Origin: Lunularia cruciata
Taxonomy: Eukaryota; Streptophyta; Marchantiopsida; Lunulariales; Lunulariaceae
DNA: 64,000 bases
Assembly (NCBI GenBank): GCA_948567375.1
Contig: OX419762.1
Span: 42,265,034-42,329,033, forward strand
Reading direction: 5' to 3'
Of the stretch, positions 32,079 to 44,886 are shown in pieces. The translations under genes were made by a program, and so were the position numbers. The stretch's first letter is position 1. Each line of letters opens with the position of its first letter. Under the pieces are notes generated by a model. The model ran no database searches. It was given only the letters and a program-made list of their open reading frames with translations, and was not told the origin of the DNA.

Positions 32079-34409
32079 TTTTCACCGGTCAGAACTACTG
32101 ATTTTAGTTTCCACAAAATGTAATTGATCATCCATATCATTCGGCATGCCATCAATTAGCAGTTGATGCATCAACTCCTCTGGCTCTATTAACTCAAAAT
32201 CAGTCAACAATAGCTTGATTTGGTAGATATCATCTTCTATCAAAATCAAAATGCATAATATCATACAGAGCATTTCCAATGATACTCAAATCATCTTCTT
32301 GTTAAACAAGATGATCTTTGATTGCTAGTTACATAATATGTGATACACAGCTTGTGGGGTTGACACTTGTAAGGAAGAGTATGTTTTGCAGTTCTAGCAT
32401 TGTGAGTCCTAACAACTTGGTGCTTCACCTTCCCACCCCAAAAAATTGAGACAAGAAGTATGCACCCACTTATTCACCTTATATTTTCATTCAATTCTTA
32501 TAGTCATCTTGGTCCATGATACACGTTGATGAGGCACACTGCTAGGATTGTGTATTAATCTTTAATTTGGGTCCAAATCATATTGGATTGATATTCAACA
32601 AGACAAGAAAACTCACTGACAAGTGTGTCCTCATTGATGCACAACTTCATGAATTCATCCAAGAGCTCATTGTGCAAAATATTAGAAATCATAGTCTCTT
32701 TGTAGCAAACTATAAGGAGATAGGTCGCATATACACATTGAGTCTTGATGTCCTTACTACCAAGTTCAATAGCTTCAACTCAAAATGTCCTTAGATAGAT
32801 TCAATCAGATATTGTGGTAAAATGGATCACAAAATGCAAGAACATAGATTGGAGAACATACACAATTCCAACTATATAGTAGCTTTTGCAAAGAATGGTG
32901 TGAATATCACCTTCTAGAACCTACAATATGTGAACATAAATATAGATGAAGCAAGCATAGGTGGTTGCCATTTTCATTGAGTCACTCTCCAAGACATCGA
33001 AGCAATTGTAAATATAATCAAAGACATTGATAGAGAGTGCAATACCACACAAGATTGAAAATTTGATAACATATTGACAAATTCCATTGGTAAATCACAA
33101 CTTTCATCAATTCCTCTTTCTTGCTCCTCATTCTCAATTATCACTAGCAACAAGGTGATTGGTCTCTTGGTAAGGAGAAGATGGTAGAACATTTAGTTCA
33201 CACTAGACCAACATGAGACCAATCACTTAATATCATAGGCAGCACTTTGTCAAGCATCTCCTTGCTAAAGATGGCATAAGTCTTGTACAAAAGACCTTGA
33301 CAATTTATACTCTTAGAGACAAAAACTGACTTCTTCAAGATTGGCTTGAATGAATTGAGTTTAATCAAGTTCCCATAGAAATTGTTGATTGGATGTGCTT
33401 CACACCCATAGACTTAGTTGACATGGCCATTTTCAATAAGTTTTTGCCAATAGCTCTCATCACATTACACAAGTTGAAAATAAGCATTTTCATAAGGTTC
33501 TTTCCAACAAAAGATGCAACTAATTGATACAATCAACAACCATGATAGCCAATTGGAACTTGGACCTTGGACTCTTGTTTTAGGTTAGCTCAAAGATACT
33601 CCAAAAAAAATGGTTGGTGGGTCATGAGCAATGTTGTTAGACATAATTCTTGACAACACATTGATGACATTGTAAATGCCAATATATTTTTAGGGATGCA
33701 AGCAACACCTTGCACATTTGCATCTGCAGTTCGTATATTGTTTTGAAAGTATATTTATCCTTATTAATATGGATGAACACATTGTCTATGATGGGTAAAG
33801 CAACTTGAAACTTTTTTGTCATGATGGATCATCAAAAAAACTAGAAGGGGCCGCCATGTTGTCTATATCATCACTGATTTATGGTTCAACAGCGTTTTCC
33901 TCCAAATTATAGCCAAGGTAGATTTTCAAGTTCATCTTATCAATTTGCTCTTGCTTGCACGATGATGAAGAATTCAAAGTGACTGGCAGACAAACCATCT
34001 TTAGAACTAGAGTTTGGACCCTAATTGGCTTACATGATAGGTCAAATAATTTCCAAGTTGTCAATGTTGCATGGTATTTTTGTGCAATTTGAAACATTTG
34101 TTTTTGTATTATTAGATGTGATTGAAATGTTTGTATTGCAATGGATACACTTCTTGTGTTTTGCTTTGAACTCTACCTCTTCAAACAAATAACCCAAATG
34201 TTCCCAATGATCCACTTTCATACTCCCCCTTTTCAGCATGATGAACCTGAATATAGATGAACAACAACAACAACAACACTGAATAGAATTGAATAGACAC
34301 AAACAACAATATGATCTGTTTTGCATCAACATTTATGGACTTATCATTTAAAACTGGTCTATATAAAAGTATATAAAGAAATGTTAAGAACATCTTTAAA
34401 TGCATGCAA
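32079..34409 (-). pseudogene. Probable hAT-type transposase relic (unit 2)
   Basis: Copy of 27760-30090 shifted by 4319 bp; same motifs and same doubts. Confidence 0.35.
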
Positions 34410-35268
34410 ATTTTTTAAAACATTCACATTGGTAGAAATCCAGAAAGATAATTTTCATATTGGTTATGATCTTAATGGCTAACTTTACCAATCAGCAAGC
34501 TTGTACACACTTTAAGTACAAATAATAAGACCATAGCCTATTTTAGCATATAAAATTCAATCCATTCAATTCTTTGTGTTTCTCTTTTCTTCTTTTCCCT
34601 TAATAATTTTCTTAAATTTTTTTCTATTATATCTTATTATATGTAAAGCGCTAATTTTACCAACTTAGTAGAAATTTTTAATTGCTCTTGGATCAATCAG
34701 GACTCTAATCTTCATTCCTCTAAATCATTATCTATACCAACTAGTGGTGATTCCTTCCTCCTCAATCTATTGGCTTCCTCCCATCTTCTTCCTCTTCTCT
34801 CTTCCCTTTTTGCTTTATAGTGGAATAAATTTAAGCACAAGACCAAAGTACTAATGATTATTGTTTCTCCAATCTTCATGTTCACCTTCCATATCTTTGT
34901 CTTCAAACTAGATGTGGAAGATGAACGTGAGGACTGGACAAATAATAATCATAAGTAACTTGGTCTTTTGATTTTATAGAATTTTCCACTATTTAAAACA
35001 CAAATAAAATTTGAAAATAGGAAATGCTATGGAACCAATAAAATCATAAGATGAATTTATTTAATATTATTGTTTCTCCAATCCTCATTTTTATTTTTCC
35101 AAATCTTCATATTAGATGTGGAATAAATTGGAGAAAAACAAATTATAAGTACCTTTTTTGTGTAATTTCGTAGCATTTTCTATGTAAGAGTCTCATAATG
35201 TTACTGCTGCGATTCATTTAGTTATTTTATTGGCATGACATGACATCTTACTAGTAAGTAACCAGCAG

Positions 35269-35904
35269 TACTTGTGGAATAGAAAGCCCTCCTTCAAGGA
35301 GAAGGTGTTGTACTCCTTGTTGCCTCTTACAAGATGACCATGTACCATCTGATAGAAAGGATCTTGTAGAGCTGACCTAAACTCATTTTGGACCTTGGAG
35401 TCAATTGATACCGTTGTAATGGCTAACATGAAGATAGGAAGAGATTTCAAATCAGGTTTTCATGATAGGGCATCAAGGATGACATGAAACCAACCTAGTT
35501 TGTACTCAAGTTTGATGTCAAATAATTGGAGTTGTTCCTCCCATCAATGATGTCTACTCTTTATGCGCTCCAAATGTAATGTTTGCAACAAGTGTTTGTG
35601 ATTGGTTTGCATGATCACATGCTGTCCCAAGAGGCAATGCCTCCATACCTTGGTGGCATATACCATTGCTAGTTGTTCTTGATCTTGAGCAAAGTAATTC
35701 TTTCATGTTGTATTTAGTCTGCAAGACACAAAGGCAATGGGATGTAATCCATTTGTGAATTCTTGTTGCAATTGGCTCCCATTGCAAAGTTAGAAGCATC
35801 AAAATCTACCACACATGGTAGTTGAGGATCATATGGTTGAAGAATTGGTCTTGAAGACACCATATGTTTAGCTTCTAGAATGATTCTTTGTGCTTGTTGG
35901 TCCA
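35269..35904 (-). pseudogene. Chromovirus Ch4 fragment (unit 2)
   Basis: Copy of 30950-31585 shifted by 4319 bp, again ending at GTCCA before a T LTR stub. Confidence 0.8.
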
Positions 35905-36096
35905 TGTGGTGCCCACATTTTTTGTTTTTTTCAAAATAAAGAAGAAGAGGTGTATAGAGAAGTCGGATTGCGCCTGTATATGGCCAAAGAAGGCAAAGAA
36001 AAGAGTCTTCGGGATGAAACCCGACGTAAAGTGACTTCGGGTCATAAGGCAAAGTACTAGGAAATGCCTTGTCAGCATACAACCCGAAGTAAGGAG
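35905..36096 (+). mobile_element. Family T LTR, first 192 bp (unit 2)
   Basis: Same stub as 31586-31777, cut by the start of unit 3. Confidence 0.9.
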
Positions 36097-36397
36097 TTGG
36101 TGTGAGCACAAAGATTTTGAGCAACCAAAATTTCTCAACTGTGCAATTGTTGGTTTTGTTCCATGCTAGAGCTCATGAGGATTTTTCTCTAAAACTCTAC
36201 TAGAAACTCTGTTTAGAAAATGTGAAGCAACTCCTAAAATTTTCCTAAAGATTGAGTAAGTTGGCTACAAAGTTACTTGGCTATTATTGAAATTTTTGTT
36301 TGAAAATCAATAGAAAAATGATTTAAAATGCATTCTAAAGTAGACCACATTAAAAGAGAACTTTAAGAAAAATTTTAGCTCAAATGTAAAAAGTAAA

Positions 36398-38728
36398 TTT
36401 TCACCGGTCAGAACTACTGATTTTAGTTTCCACAAAATGTAATTGATCATCCATATCATTCGGCATGCCATCAATTAGCAGTTGATGCATCAACTCCTCT
36501 GGCTCTATTAACTCAAAATCAGTCAACAATAGCTTGATTTGGTAGATATCATCTTCTATCAAAATCAAAATGCATAATATCATACAGAGCATTTCCAATG
36601 ATACTCAAATCATCTTCTTGTTAAACAAGATGATCTTTGATTGCTAGTTACATAATATGTGATACACAGCTTGTGGGGTTGACACTTGTAAGGAAGAGTA
36701 TGTTTTGCAGTTCTAGCATTGTGAGTCCTAACAACTTGGTGCTTCACCTTCCCACCCCAAAAAATTGAGACAAGAAGTATGCACCCACTTATTCACCTTA
36801 TATTTTCATTCAATTCTTATAGTCATCTTGGTCCATGATACACGTTGATGAGGCACACTGCTAGGATTGTGTATTAATCTTTAATTTGGGTCCAAATCAT
36901 ATTGGATTGATATTCAACAAGACAAGAAAACTCACTGACAAGTGTGTCCTCATTGATGCACAACTTCATGAATTCATCCAAGAGCTCATTGTGCAAAATA
37001 TTAGAAATCATAGTCTCTTTGTAGCAAACTATAAGGAGATAGGTCGCATATACACATTGAGTCTTGATGTCCTTACTACCAAGTTCAATAGCTTCAACTC
37101 AAAATGTCCTTAGATAGATTCAATCAGATATTGTGGTAAAATGGATCACAAAATGCAAGAACATAGATTGGAGAACATACACAATTCCAACTATATAGTA
37201 GCTTTTGCAAAGAATGGTGTGAATATCACCTTCTAGAACCTACAATATGTGAACATAAATATAGATGAAGCAAGCATAGGTGGTTGCCATTTTCATTGAG
37301 TCACTCTCCAAGACATCGAAGCAATTGTAAATATAATCAAAGACATTGATAGAGAGTGCAATACCACACAAGATTGAAAATTTGATAACATATTGACAAA
37401 TTCCATTGGTAAATCACAACTTTCATCAATTCCTCTTTCTTGCTCCTCATTCTCAATTATCACTAGCAACAAGGTGATTGGTCTCTTGGTAAGGAGAAGA
37501 TGGTAGAACATTTAGTTCACACTAGACCAACATGAGACCAATCACTTAATATCATAGGCAGCACTTTGTCAAGCATCTCCTTGCTAAAGATGGCATAAGT
37601 CTTGTACAAAAGACCTTGACAATTTATACTCTTAGAGACAAAAACTGACTTCTTCAAGATTGGCTTGAATGAATTGAGTTTAATCAAGTTCCCATAGAAA
37701 TTGTTGATTGGATGTGCTTCACACCCATAGACTTAGTTGACATGGCCATTTTCAATAAGTTTTTGCCAATAGCTCTCATCACATTACACAAGTTGAAAAT
37801 AAGCATTTTCATAAGGTTCTTTCCAACAAAAGATGCAACTAATTGATACAATCAACAACCATGATAGCCAATTGGAACTTGGACCTTGGACTCTTGTTTT
37901 AGGTTAGCTCAAAGATACTCCAAAAAAAATGGTTGGTGGGTCATGAGCAATGTTGTTAGACATAATTCTTGACAACACATTGATGACATTGTAAATGCCA
38001 ATATATTTTTAGGGATGCAAGCAACACCTTGCACATTTGCATCTGCAGTTCGTATATTGTTTTGAAAGTATATTTATCCTTATTAATATGGATGAACACA
38101 TTGTCTATGATGGGTAAAGCAACTTGAAACTTTTTTGTCATGATGGATCATCAAAAAAACTAGAAGGGGCCGCCATGTTGTCTATATCATCACTGATTTA
38201 TGGTTCAACAGCGTTTTCCTCCAAATTATAGCCAAGGTAGATTTTCAAGTTCATCTTATCAATTTGCTCTTGCTTGCACGATGATGAAGAATTCAAAGTG
38301 ACTGGCAGACAAACCATCTTTAGAACTAGAGTTTGGACCCTAATTGGCTTACATGATAGGTCAAATAATTTCCAAGTTGTCAATGTTGCATGGTATTTTT
38401 GTGCAATTTGAAACATTTGTTTTTGTATTATTAGATGTGATTGAAATGTTTGTATTGCAATGGATACACTTCTTGTGTTTTGCTTTGAACTCTACCTCTT
38501 CAAACAAATAACCCAAATGTTCCCAATGATCCACTTTCATACTCCCCCTTTTCAGCATGATGAACCTGAATATAGATGAACAACAACAACAACAACACTG
38601 AATAGAATTGAATAGACACAAACAACAATATGATCTGTTTTGCATCAACATTTATGGACTTATCATTTAAAACTGGTCTATATAAAAGTATATAAAGAAA
38701 TGTTAAGAACATCTTTAAATGCATGCAA
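36398..38728 (-). pseudogene. Probable hAT-type transposase relic (unit 3)
   Basis: Copy of 27760-30090 shifted by 8638 bp; same motifs and same doubts. Confidence 0.35.
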
Positions 38729-39587
38729 ATTTTTTAAAACATTCACATTGGTAGAAATCCAGAAAGATAATTTTCATATTGGTTATGATCTTAATGGCTA
38801 ACTTTACCAATCAGCAAGCTTGTACACACTTTAAGTACAAATAATAAGACCATAGCCTATTTTAGCATATAAAATTCAATCCATTCAATTCTTTGTGTTT
38901 CTCTTTTCTTCTTTTCCCTTAATAATTTTCTTAAATTTTTTTCTATTATATCTTATTATATGTAAAGCGCTAATTTTACCAACTTAGTAGAAATTTTTAA
39001 TTGCTCTTGGATCAATCAGGACTCTAATCTTCATTCCTCTAAATCATTATCTATACCAACTAGTGGTGATTCCTTCCTCCTCAATCTATTGGCTTCCTCC
39101 CATCTTCTTCCTCTTCTCTCTTCCCTTTTTGCTTTATAGTGGAATAAATTTAAGCACAAGACCAAAGTACTAATGATTATTGTTTCTCCAATCTTCATGT
39201 TCACCTTCCATATCTTTGTCTTCAAACTAGATGTGGAAGATGAACGTGAGGACTGGACAAATAATAATCATAAGTAACTTGGTCTTTTGATTTTATAGAA
39301 TTTTCCACTATTTAAAACACAAATAAAATTTGAAAATAGGAAATGCTATGGAACCAATAAAATCATAAGATGAATTTATTTAATATTATTGTTTCTCCAA
39401 TCCTCATTTTTATTTTTCCAAATCTTCATATTAGATGTGGAATAAATTGGAGAAAAACAAATTATAAGTACCTTTTTTGTGTAATTTCGTAGCATTTTCT
39501 ATGTAAGAGTCTCATAATGTTACTGCTGCGATTCATTTAGTTATTTTATTGGCATGACATGACATCTTACTAGTAAGTAACCAGCAG

Positions 39588-40223
39588 TACTTGTGGAATA
39601 GAAAGCCCTCCTTCAAGGAGAAGGTGTTGTACTCCTTGTTGCCTCTTACAAGATGACCATGTACCATCTGATAGAAAGGATCTTGTAGAGCTGACCTAAA
39701 CTCATTTTGGACCTTGGAGTCAATTGATACCGTTGTAATGGCTAACATGAAGATAGGAAGAGATTTCAAATCAGGTTTTCATGATAGGGCATCAAGGATG
39801 ACATGAAACCAACCTAGTTTGTACTCAAGTTTGATGTCAAATAATTGGAGTTGTTCCTCCCATCAATGATGTCTACTCTTTATGCGCTCCAAATGTAATG
39901 TTTGCAACAAGTGTTTGTGATTGGTTTGCATGATCACATGCTGTCCCAAGAGGCAATGCCTCCATACCTTGGTGGCATATACCATTGCTAGTTGTTCTTG
40001 ATCTTGAGCAAAGTAATTCTTTCATGTTGTATTTAGTCTGCAAGACACAAAGGCAATGGGATGTAATCCATTTGTGAATTCTTGTTGCAATTGGCTCCCA
40101 TTGCAAAGTTAGAAGCATCAAAATCTACCACACATGGTAGTTGAGGATCATATGGTTGAAGAATTGGTCTTGAAGACACCATATGTTTAGCTTCTAGAAT
40201 GATTCTTTGTGCTTGTTGGTCCA
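39588..40223 (-). pseudogene. Chromovirus Ch4 fragment (unit 3)
   Basis: Copy of 30950-31585 shifted by 8638 bp. Here the T LTR after GTCCA (40219-40223) is complete, and Ch4 resumes beyond it at 43986. Confidence 0.85.
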
Positions 40224-40606
40224 TGTGGTGCCCACATTTTTTGTTTTTTTCAAAATAAAGAAGAAGAGGTGTATAGAGAAGTCGGATTGCGCCTGTATAT
40301 GGCCAAAGAAGGCAAAGAAAAGAGTCTTCGGGATGAAACCCGACGTAAAGTGACTTCGGGTCATAAGGCAAAGTACTAGGAAATGCCTTGTCAGCATACA
40401 ACCCGAAGTAAGGAGTCTTCGTATTGGGGGGAGCTGAGGTGAAGTCTGTCTAACAACCTTTCGTTGGGGCGAGAAATTCAGGAAGGGACAACTCAAAAAC
40501 CGGCGGCCCATACGCGCAAAGTATGATTGACAGTGACAGGTGCATGCAAGAGGTGTGATTTTTTGGTAGAAACTCGAAGTGAAGAAAGATGAAGAAAGTG
40601 CAACTC

Positions 40607-40614
40607 TATAAAAA
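40607..40614 (+). promoter_or_regulatory. TATA box of family T LTR
   Basis: TATAAAAA about 380 bp inside the LTR and 163 bp before the ATG at 40770. If transcription starts about 30 bp downstream, the long frame is the first one on the RNA, ahead of PBS and gag in a full element. Confidence 0.55.
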
Positions 40615-40769
40615 TTGAGCTCGCGACAAAGCAATGTCAAGTAATTTTCCTTTGCCGTTGAGAAGTCGTATTGCAGGTGATCGTGGGAAGGGAAATAGAG
40701 TTGGAGACGTGCTAGTGTGTAAGAGAGAAGTTGCAAGAGTGAAACCGAGAGATAGTGAGAAAGCATGAG

Positions 40770-43190
40770 AGATGGGAGGAGGAAAGAAGAACTCCAAATT
40801 TGTAGTGAGGAATCATGCGATTTGGAGGTTAGATGTAATCAAGAATAGAAGTCTTGAGCCGACTTTGGATTACATTCTTAGCATGGAACTAGAATGTTAG
40901 TTTTCCATGTTTCATGACTGAGATCATTGAGAGCAAGTGGATGGACCTCGAGGAAGAAGGGAAGAGAGGAAATCCGGCTCGTTGGACAGAGTCGGATTGG
41001 AAGTTAGTACTCGGGAAGGAAGCATGCACGGAGCACGGTGCCACGTTCTTGGGGAAGGGAGAGATAACCAAGGAAACCCAGGAAGTGAAGGATGCATTCT
41101 CGTCAAAGCGGACAAAGAATGGGTACAAAGTGGAGAGTTACAAAGATCCTATCAAGAGGTGAATTGTCAGTGCTCTGATGGCAATCTTGAAGCCGGAGAG
41201 AACAACCTATGTGATGAAACACCAAGCGGTGTTCTTTCACAAATTGTTTGTAGGAGAACCAATTAATTGGGCGAGGTGTTTCCATGGGAGAACACGACAA
41301 ATGGTGTGGAATCTACGGGATAAATTGCCTCCACACTACATCATGCCGTTTGTAGCTCATTTCTACCTCGGGTTGAATTTGCTGAACTCAGCGGAGCATA
41401 GTAGAATGGTGTTGCATTTCCATCCTGATTTGAGAAGGGAAGTCGACATAGAGGAGCAGCAGTACATCCTACAAATCAGAAGCACCGACGAGTACTACAA
41501 GAAGACGGGGAAGAATGTGGAGATAGAAGTGAGTACTCCAAAATCAAAGAAGCAAAGTCGGTAGGGCGAAGCCAAAGACAAGACGAAACCTTGGAAGACA
41601 AGAAGAGGAAACCCAAGGCGAGGCATGGTGGTGATTGAGTCGGAAGATGAAGACTCGGAAGGTGACGCCGAGCGCAAGACCAACGACTCGGAACACGAGG
41701 AGGAGCCCGAGCTAAAGCTACAGAGTGGAGATACGAGTAGCAACAACAATGAAGGAGGAGAAATGACATCGGGGCCAGCTGCTGCAGAGGAGGAAGAAGA
41801 AGTGCAGGCAGAGACCGAGGCCGAGTACAACACGAAGTTGGAAGATAAGGTACCCGGGGCCGAAGAGAAGAAGATTGCAATTCAGAGGGAAGTCCGCTTG
41901 AGATGTAAGGCAAAGTGCAATGCAGGTCCGAGTAACGTGAAAGAAGAAGCGAATGAAAGCTCGGGAAGCGGGGCGTTCGTTCCGATACAAAGACTGCATA
42001 GAAGAAGGCGAGTATCAGATGAACACAAAGTACGAAGAGAAGTTGCTATGCAAGAGGGGGTAGTAGCAAGCGATGGAGTTGAGTATCTGCAGGAGGTGGT
42101 GTGTCCTTTGTTGGTGAAGTTAGAATACAGGAAGAAGGAGATGCAATCAAAGTGTCTGGAGGTGAAGACTGTGTTGCAGGTCTTAGCGCGGTTAGAAGAA
42201 GAGAACTCGGAGTTGAAGAATGTTATAACCCGAGGAGAGGAGGAAAGTGAAGTACTGCAAGCGGAGGCAGTAGTGAGGACTCAGGTAATTGAAGTGAGAT
42301 ATCGAGAAGAGCTTGTTAAGAAGAGCAACATAGCAAGGAAAAGGTAAGTAGCAAAATATGAGATCTTGAAGCAGCACTTTGCTGAATCAAGAGTAGAACT
42401 TATCCATGCTATGGCGAGGGTAGCGGCAAAGGACGAAGAGCTTGATAGGGTGATGGAGAGTGTTGAGGAGAAGAAGCAACTCTGGCAAAGAGAGTTAGCG
42501 GCACGATATAGGGAAGAAGAGAGATTACGAGAGTTACTTCATAATCAGGAGGAGAAAGGTTGTACAGAAGGAGAAGGAGAAGGAAATGGTGAAAGCCGAG
42601 TTCAAAGTGGAGTTGGCAATGTACAGGGAGGATTGGCTTGCAGATCGAGAGCAAGAAAGGAAGATGCGATTGGAGCCGTTGAAGGAGTAGTCCTCAAAAT
42701 GAACGCAATGTTGAGTATAGAGGCCAGTGTTCAAATTGAAGAAACATGGCTGCACGAGTTGAAGTTGTTTGTGCAGGAGACAAGGCAAAGACAGGCGAAA
42801 GATACCGATTTGAATGCGCTGCTGATAAGTCTCCGGACTAGTGTAGATAGGAAAATCTTAGAGGTAGAAGACAATATTTTGATTAGATTAGACTTAGTGA
42901 AATTGGAGATAGAAAAACTTTGGAAAGATGTTAGAGCCAAACCCGAAGTAGATAACATAGGAGTGCAGATGTCTTCAAAGTTACCATCGGAGACATTAGA
43001 GAAGAGTGGGTCAAAAGATGAAGGTTTGGAAGGGCTACCCACTAGTGGAATTTCAGATCAAGAAAGAGAATTGCTGGATCTGGTAGAAGAAGTGGAAGTT
43101 ATGAAACCCGAGGACAAAGTAGTAGGAAGTAAATTTACTTTGGGTTTGGGTTTGAAAGCAGATGACGAAGTAGACATCGGATCGGATTAG
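40770..43190 (+). pseudogene. LTR-encoded T protein, about 800 codons, nearly open
   Basis: The ATG at 40770 opens Met-Gly-Gly-Gly-Lys-Lys-Asn-Ser. A 2-base deletion relative to the other copy shifts the frame near 40840. From 40914 to 43190 (759 codons) one single frame continues, broken only by three in-frame stops (41160, 41562, 42345) and no indel. Order: N-terminal region with no recognised fold (to about 41500; motif His-Phe-Tyr-Leu-Gly-Leu-Asn-Leu-Leu-Asn); acidic, Glu/Asp/Ser-rich middle (41625-41870); a basic patch (His-Arg-Arg-Arg-Arg, about 41995); then Leu/Glu heptads typical of coiled coil (42110-42600 and 42760-43000). The homologous frame in the other LTR keeps the same order. 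I recognise no family and assign no function. Confidence 0.65.
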
Positions 43191-43985
43191 TAACAGTTTT
43201 GAGATATGAAGAGGTAGATATGAAGAGGTGCATTGTCATTTCGGATCTGCAGGTTAGAAAAGTTGTTGTAGAACGGTATAGTTGTTAGAAGTGTCGATTT
43301 GTTCACTATTTAAGAGTGGCATTTGCAGTATCATGTTGTTCAGTGCTCATAATTTCTGAGAATAGATAAAGCAAAGTGTTGTGAAGCAGTGCTCGTCGCT
43401 TAAGCTTGATTCCGAGTATCAACGTTGTACTTGTGGTTGTGAGTATTTGAAGAAATTTGAAGTGCAAGTCAGTGTGCTTGTTGGATGTTGGATTCCACAG
43501 CCTTGATCTTCATTTTGTGTGTTTGATCTTGAGTGAAGTGCAATCGAAGCAATGCCTTGACAGATTTGAGAGGAATTGTAGTGTTGGTAGTATTCTGCAT
43601 TTGTGAGTGTAGTGCAAGGTTGATGTGAAGCAATTTTGATTGAGGAAGTTGTGCCTTCAATGGAGGGGTAGAACACAATTCTGAGGTGAAGTCGTTTTGC
43701 AATGAAGTGCTATTTTTGAGAGAGCCTAAATCATCACAATCAAGATTGTTTGGAAAGATTTGGTGGAGTTGTGATTAAGGAGTGTGAAATTTGTGACAAG
43801 ACTGCGAGTCAGTGCTTGTTACTCTCTGCTGGGTGTGGTTTCTACTTGAGAGATTAAAGACGCAACCAAGAAGAACTGCAATTGTTACTTTGACTTTGTA
43901 TTTGACCAATTCCGACTCGTATCTCTACGGGAATGAACTCTACTTACCCGATTACCACAAAAGTGATATTTGCCAAGTTATCACA
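43191..43985 (+). other. Family T LTR 3' part, noncoding
   Basis: It follows the stop of the long frame. GAATAGATAAAGCAAAG near 43360 could serve in polyadenylation, although no canonical AATAAA was seen there. The stretch is collinear with 20704-21500 on the other strand, including the conserved last ~90 bp before the LTR end. No further genes. Confidence 0.5.
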
Positions 43986-44828
43986 GTCCATTGAAAGCTC
44001 AAGTTCTTCCCCAAGAGATCAATCAATGGTGCGGCTACATGAGCATAATAGTGGATGAACCGTCAGTAAAAACTAACCAATCCATTAAATGCCCATACTT
44101 CTATAGGATCTTTTAGAGTAGGTCAATCAATGATGGCCTTGATTTTCTCCTCTTCCATCTTGATCCCCTCCGATGAGAACTTGTGACCCAAGAAGGTAAC
44201 TTCCTTCTACTAAATGGCACACTTTGGCTTCTTGCAATAAAACTCTCATTATTGTATTCTTCTTAGGATTTCCCGCACATGATTCACATGTTCTTCTTTT
44301 GTCTTGCTATAGACCAATATATCATCCAAGAACACCACCACATACCAATCCAACATCCAATGCATCTAATCCATGAAGATTGCTAGAGCATTAGTGAGCC
44401 AAAAGGTAGAACTCTCTACTCAAAATGTCCATACCTTGTGCGAAAAATAGTCTTTTGCATATCCTCCCTATCAATAAGGATTTTCCAATAGCCACTACAA
44501 AGATCTAACTTGGAGAAGTATTGTGCTCCACTCAATTGATCCAATAGGTCATCAATTCAAGGCAAGGAGTATGCATCCTTCACTATTTGTTTATTGACCC
44601 CTTGGTAATCAATCAAAGTCCTCTATCTTTCTTTGGAACAAATAGTACCAGCACTCCCCAAAGAGACGTACTATGTCGTATGAAATCCTTCTCCAACAAC
44701 TCCGTAAGTGTTGTTTGCAACTCCTCCAATTCCTTTGGTGGACTATTCACAAGAGTACTCCTTGGTAATAACTCAGTTTTGAAAGGCATATCATGATCAG
44801 AGGGTAATCCCTTTGGCGGATCATCCGG
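43986..44828 (-). pseudogene. Chromovirus Ch4 reverse transcriptase part, broken
   Basis: It continues Ch4 on the minus strand after the T LTR: RNase H N-terminus, RT C-terminus, the region around the catalytic box near 44320, and the RT start with a damaged 'PIYRL' block near 44745 (a short deletion). An 81-codon open piece lies at 44613-44858. It ends at 44828 (ATCATCCGG), where the LTR of G starts; Ch5 runs on through this point. Confidence 0.8.
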
Positions 44829-44886
44829 TGTCGCGGGGTTTTGTCCTCGAGAGTGCACCGGGCACCTGGCTGCTAGTGCTTAGTTG
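44829..44886 (+). repeat. Terminal inverted repeat of G LTR, left arm
   Basis: It pairs with 51246-51304 on the other strand: TGTCGCG against TGTCACG at the tip, then an uninterrupted 20-base identity (ctcgagagtgcaccgggcac), then cct(g/a)gctgct(a/t)gtgcttag. This is far longer than the few bases usual for LTR ends. Confidence 0.85.

Larger units (their letters stand above)
31778..36096. repeat. 4319-bp tandem unit, copy 2
   Basis: The second unit, with the same content and breakpoints as copy 1. I found no difference in the stretches compared. It contains the hAT-like relic at 32079-34409, the unrecognised plus-strand stretch at 32567, the Ch4 fragment at 35269-35904, a T LTR stub at 35905-36096, and a second chimeric frame at 35714-36124. 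Confidence 0.95.
36097..40415. repeat. 4319-bp tandem unit, copy 3
   Basis: The third unit. It ends at 40415, after which the T LTR continues (cttcgtattgg) instead of restarting the copia segment. One base (t, 40416) is shared between the unit start and the continuation, so the first duplication joined ends with almost no homology. Confidence 0.95.
40224..43985 (+). mobile_element. Family T solo LTR (3762 bp) with target duplication
   Basis: It starts TGTGGTGCCCAC and ends AAGTTATCACA, flanked on both sides by GTCCA (40219-40223, 43986-43990). Removing it rejoins chromovirus Ch4 sequence collinear with Ch5. It contains neither a PBS nor gag. Together with the PBS-linked copy at 20704-24500, this defines it as a full LTR standing alone, the usual product of LTR-LTR recombination. 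Inside are a TATA box (40607-40614) and a long sense reading frame (40770-43190). Confidence 0.85.

Noticed and set aside
27459..40415. Tandem units as a gene cluster or CRISPR-like array
   Set aside because: Units are 4.3 kb, made of transposon fragments, and identical; there are no short repeats with unique spacers, and the DNA is plainly eukaryotic.
41476..41913. Minus-strand frame of 145 codons in the solo T LTR
   Set aside because: Ser/Leu/Pro-rich shadow of the acidic Glu-rich sense frame at 41625-41870.
40224..43985. Host gene or endogenous pararetrovirus instead of an LTR
   Set aside because: TG/CA ends, an exact 5-bp duplication in a chromovirus, and a second copy joined to a PBS and gag show an LTR. 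I saw no movement protein, coat protein or RT in it.
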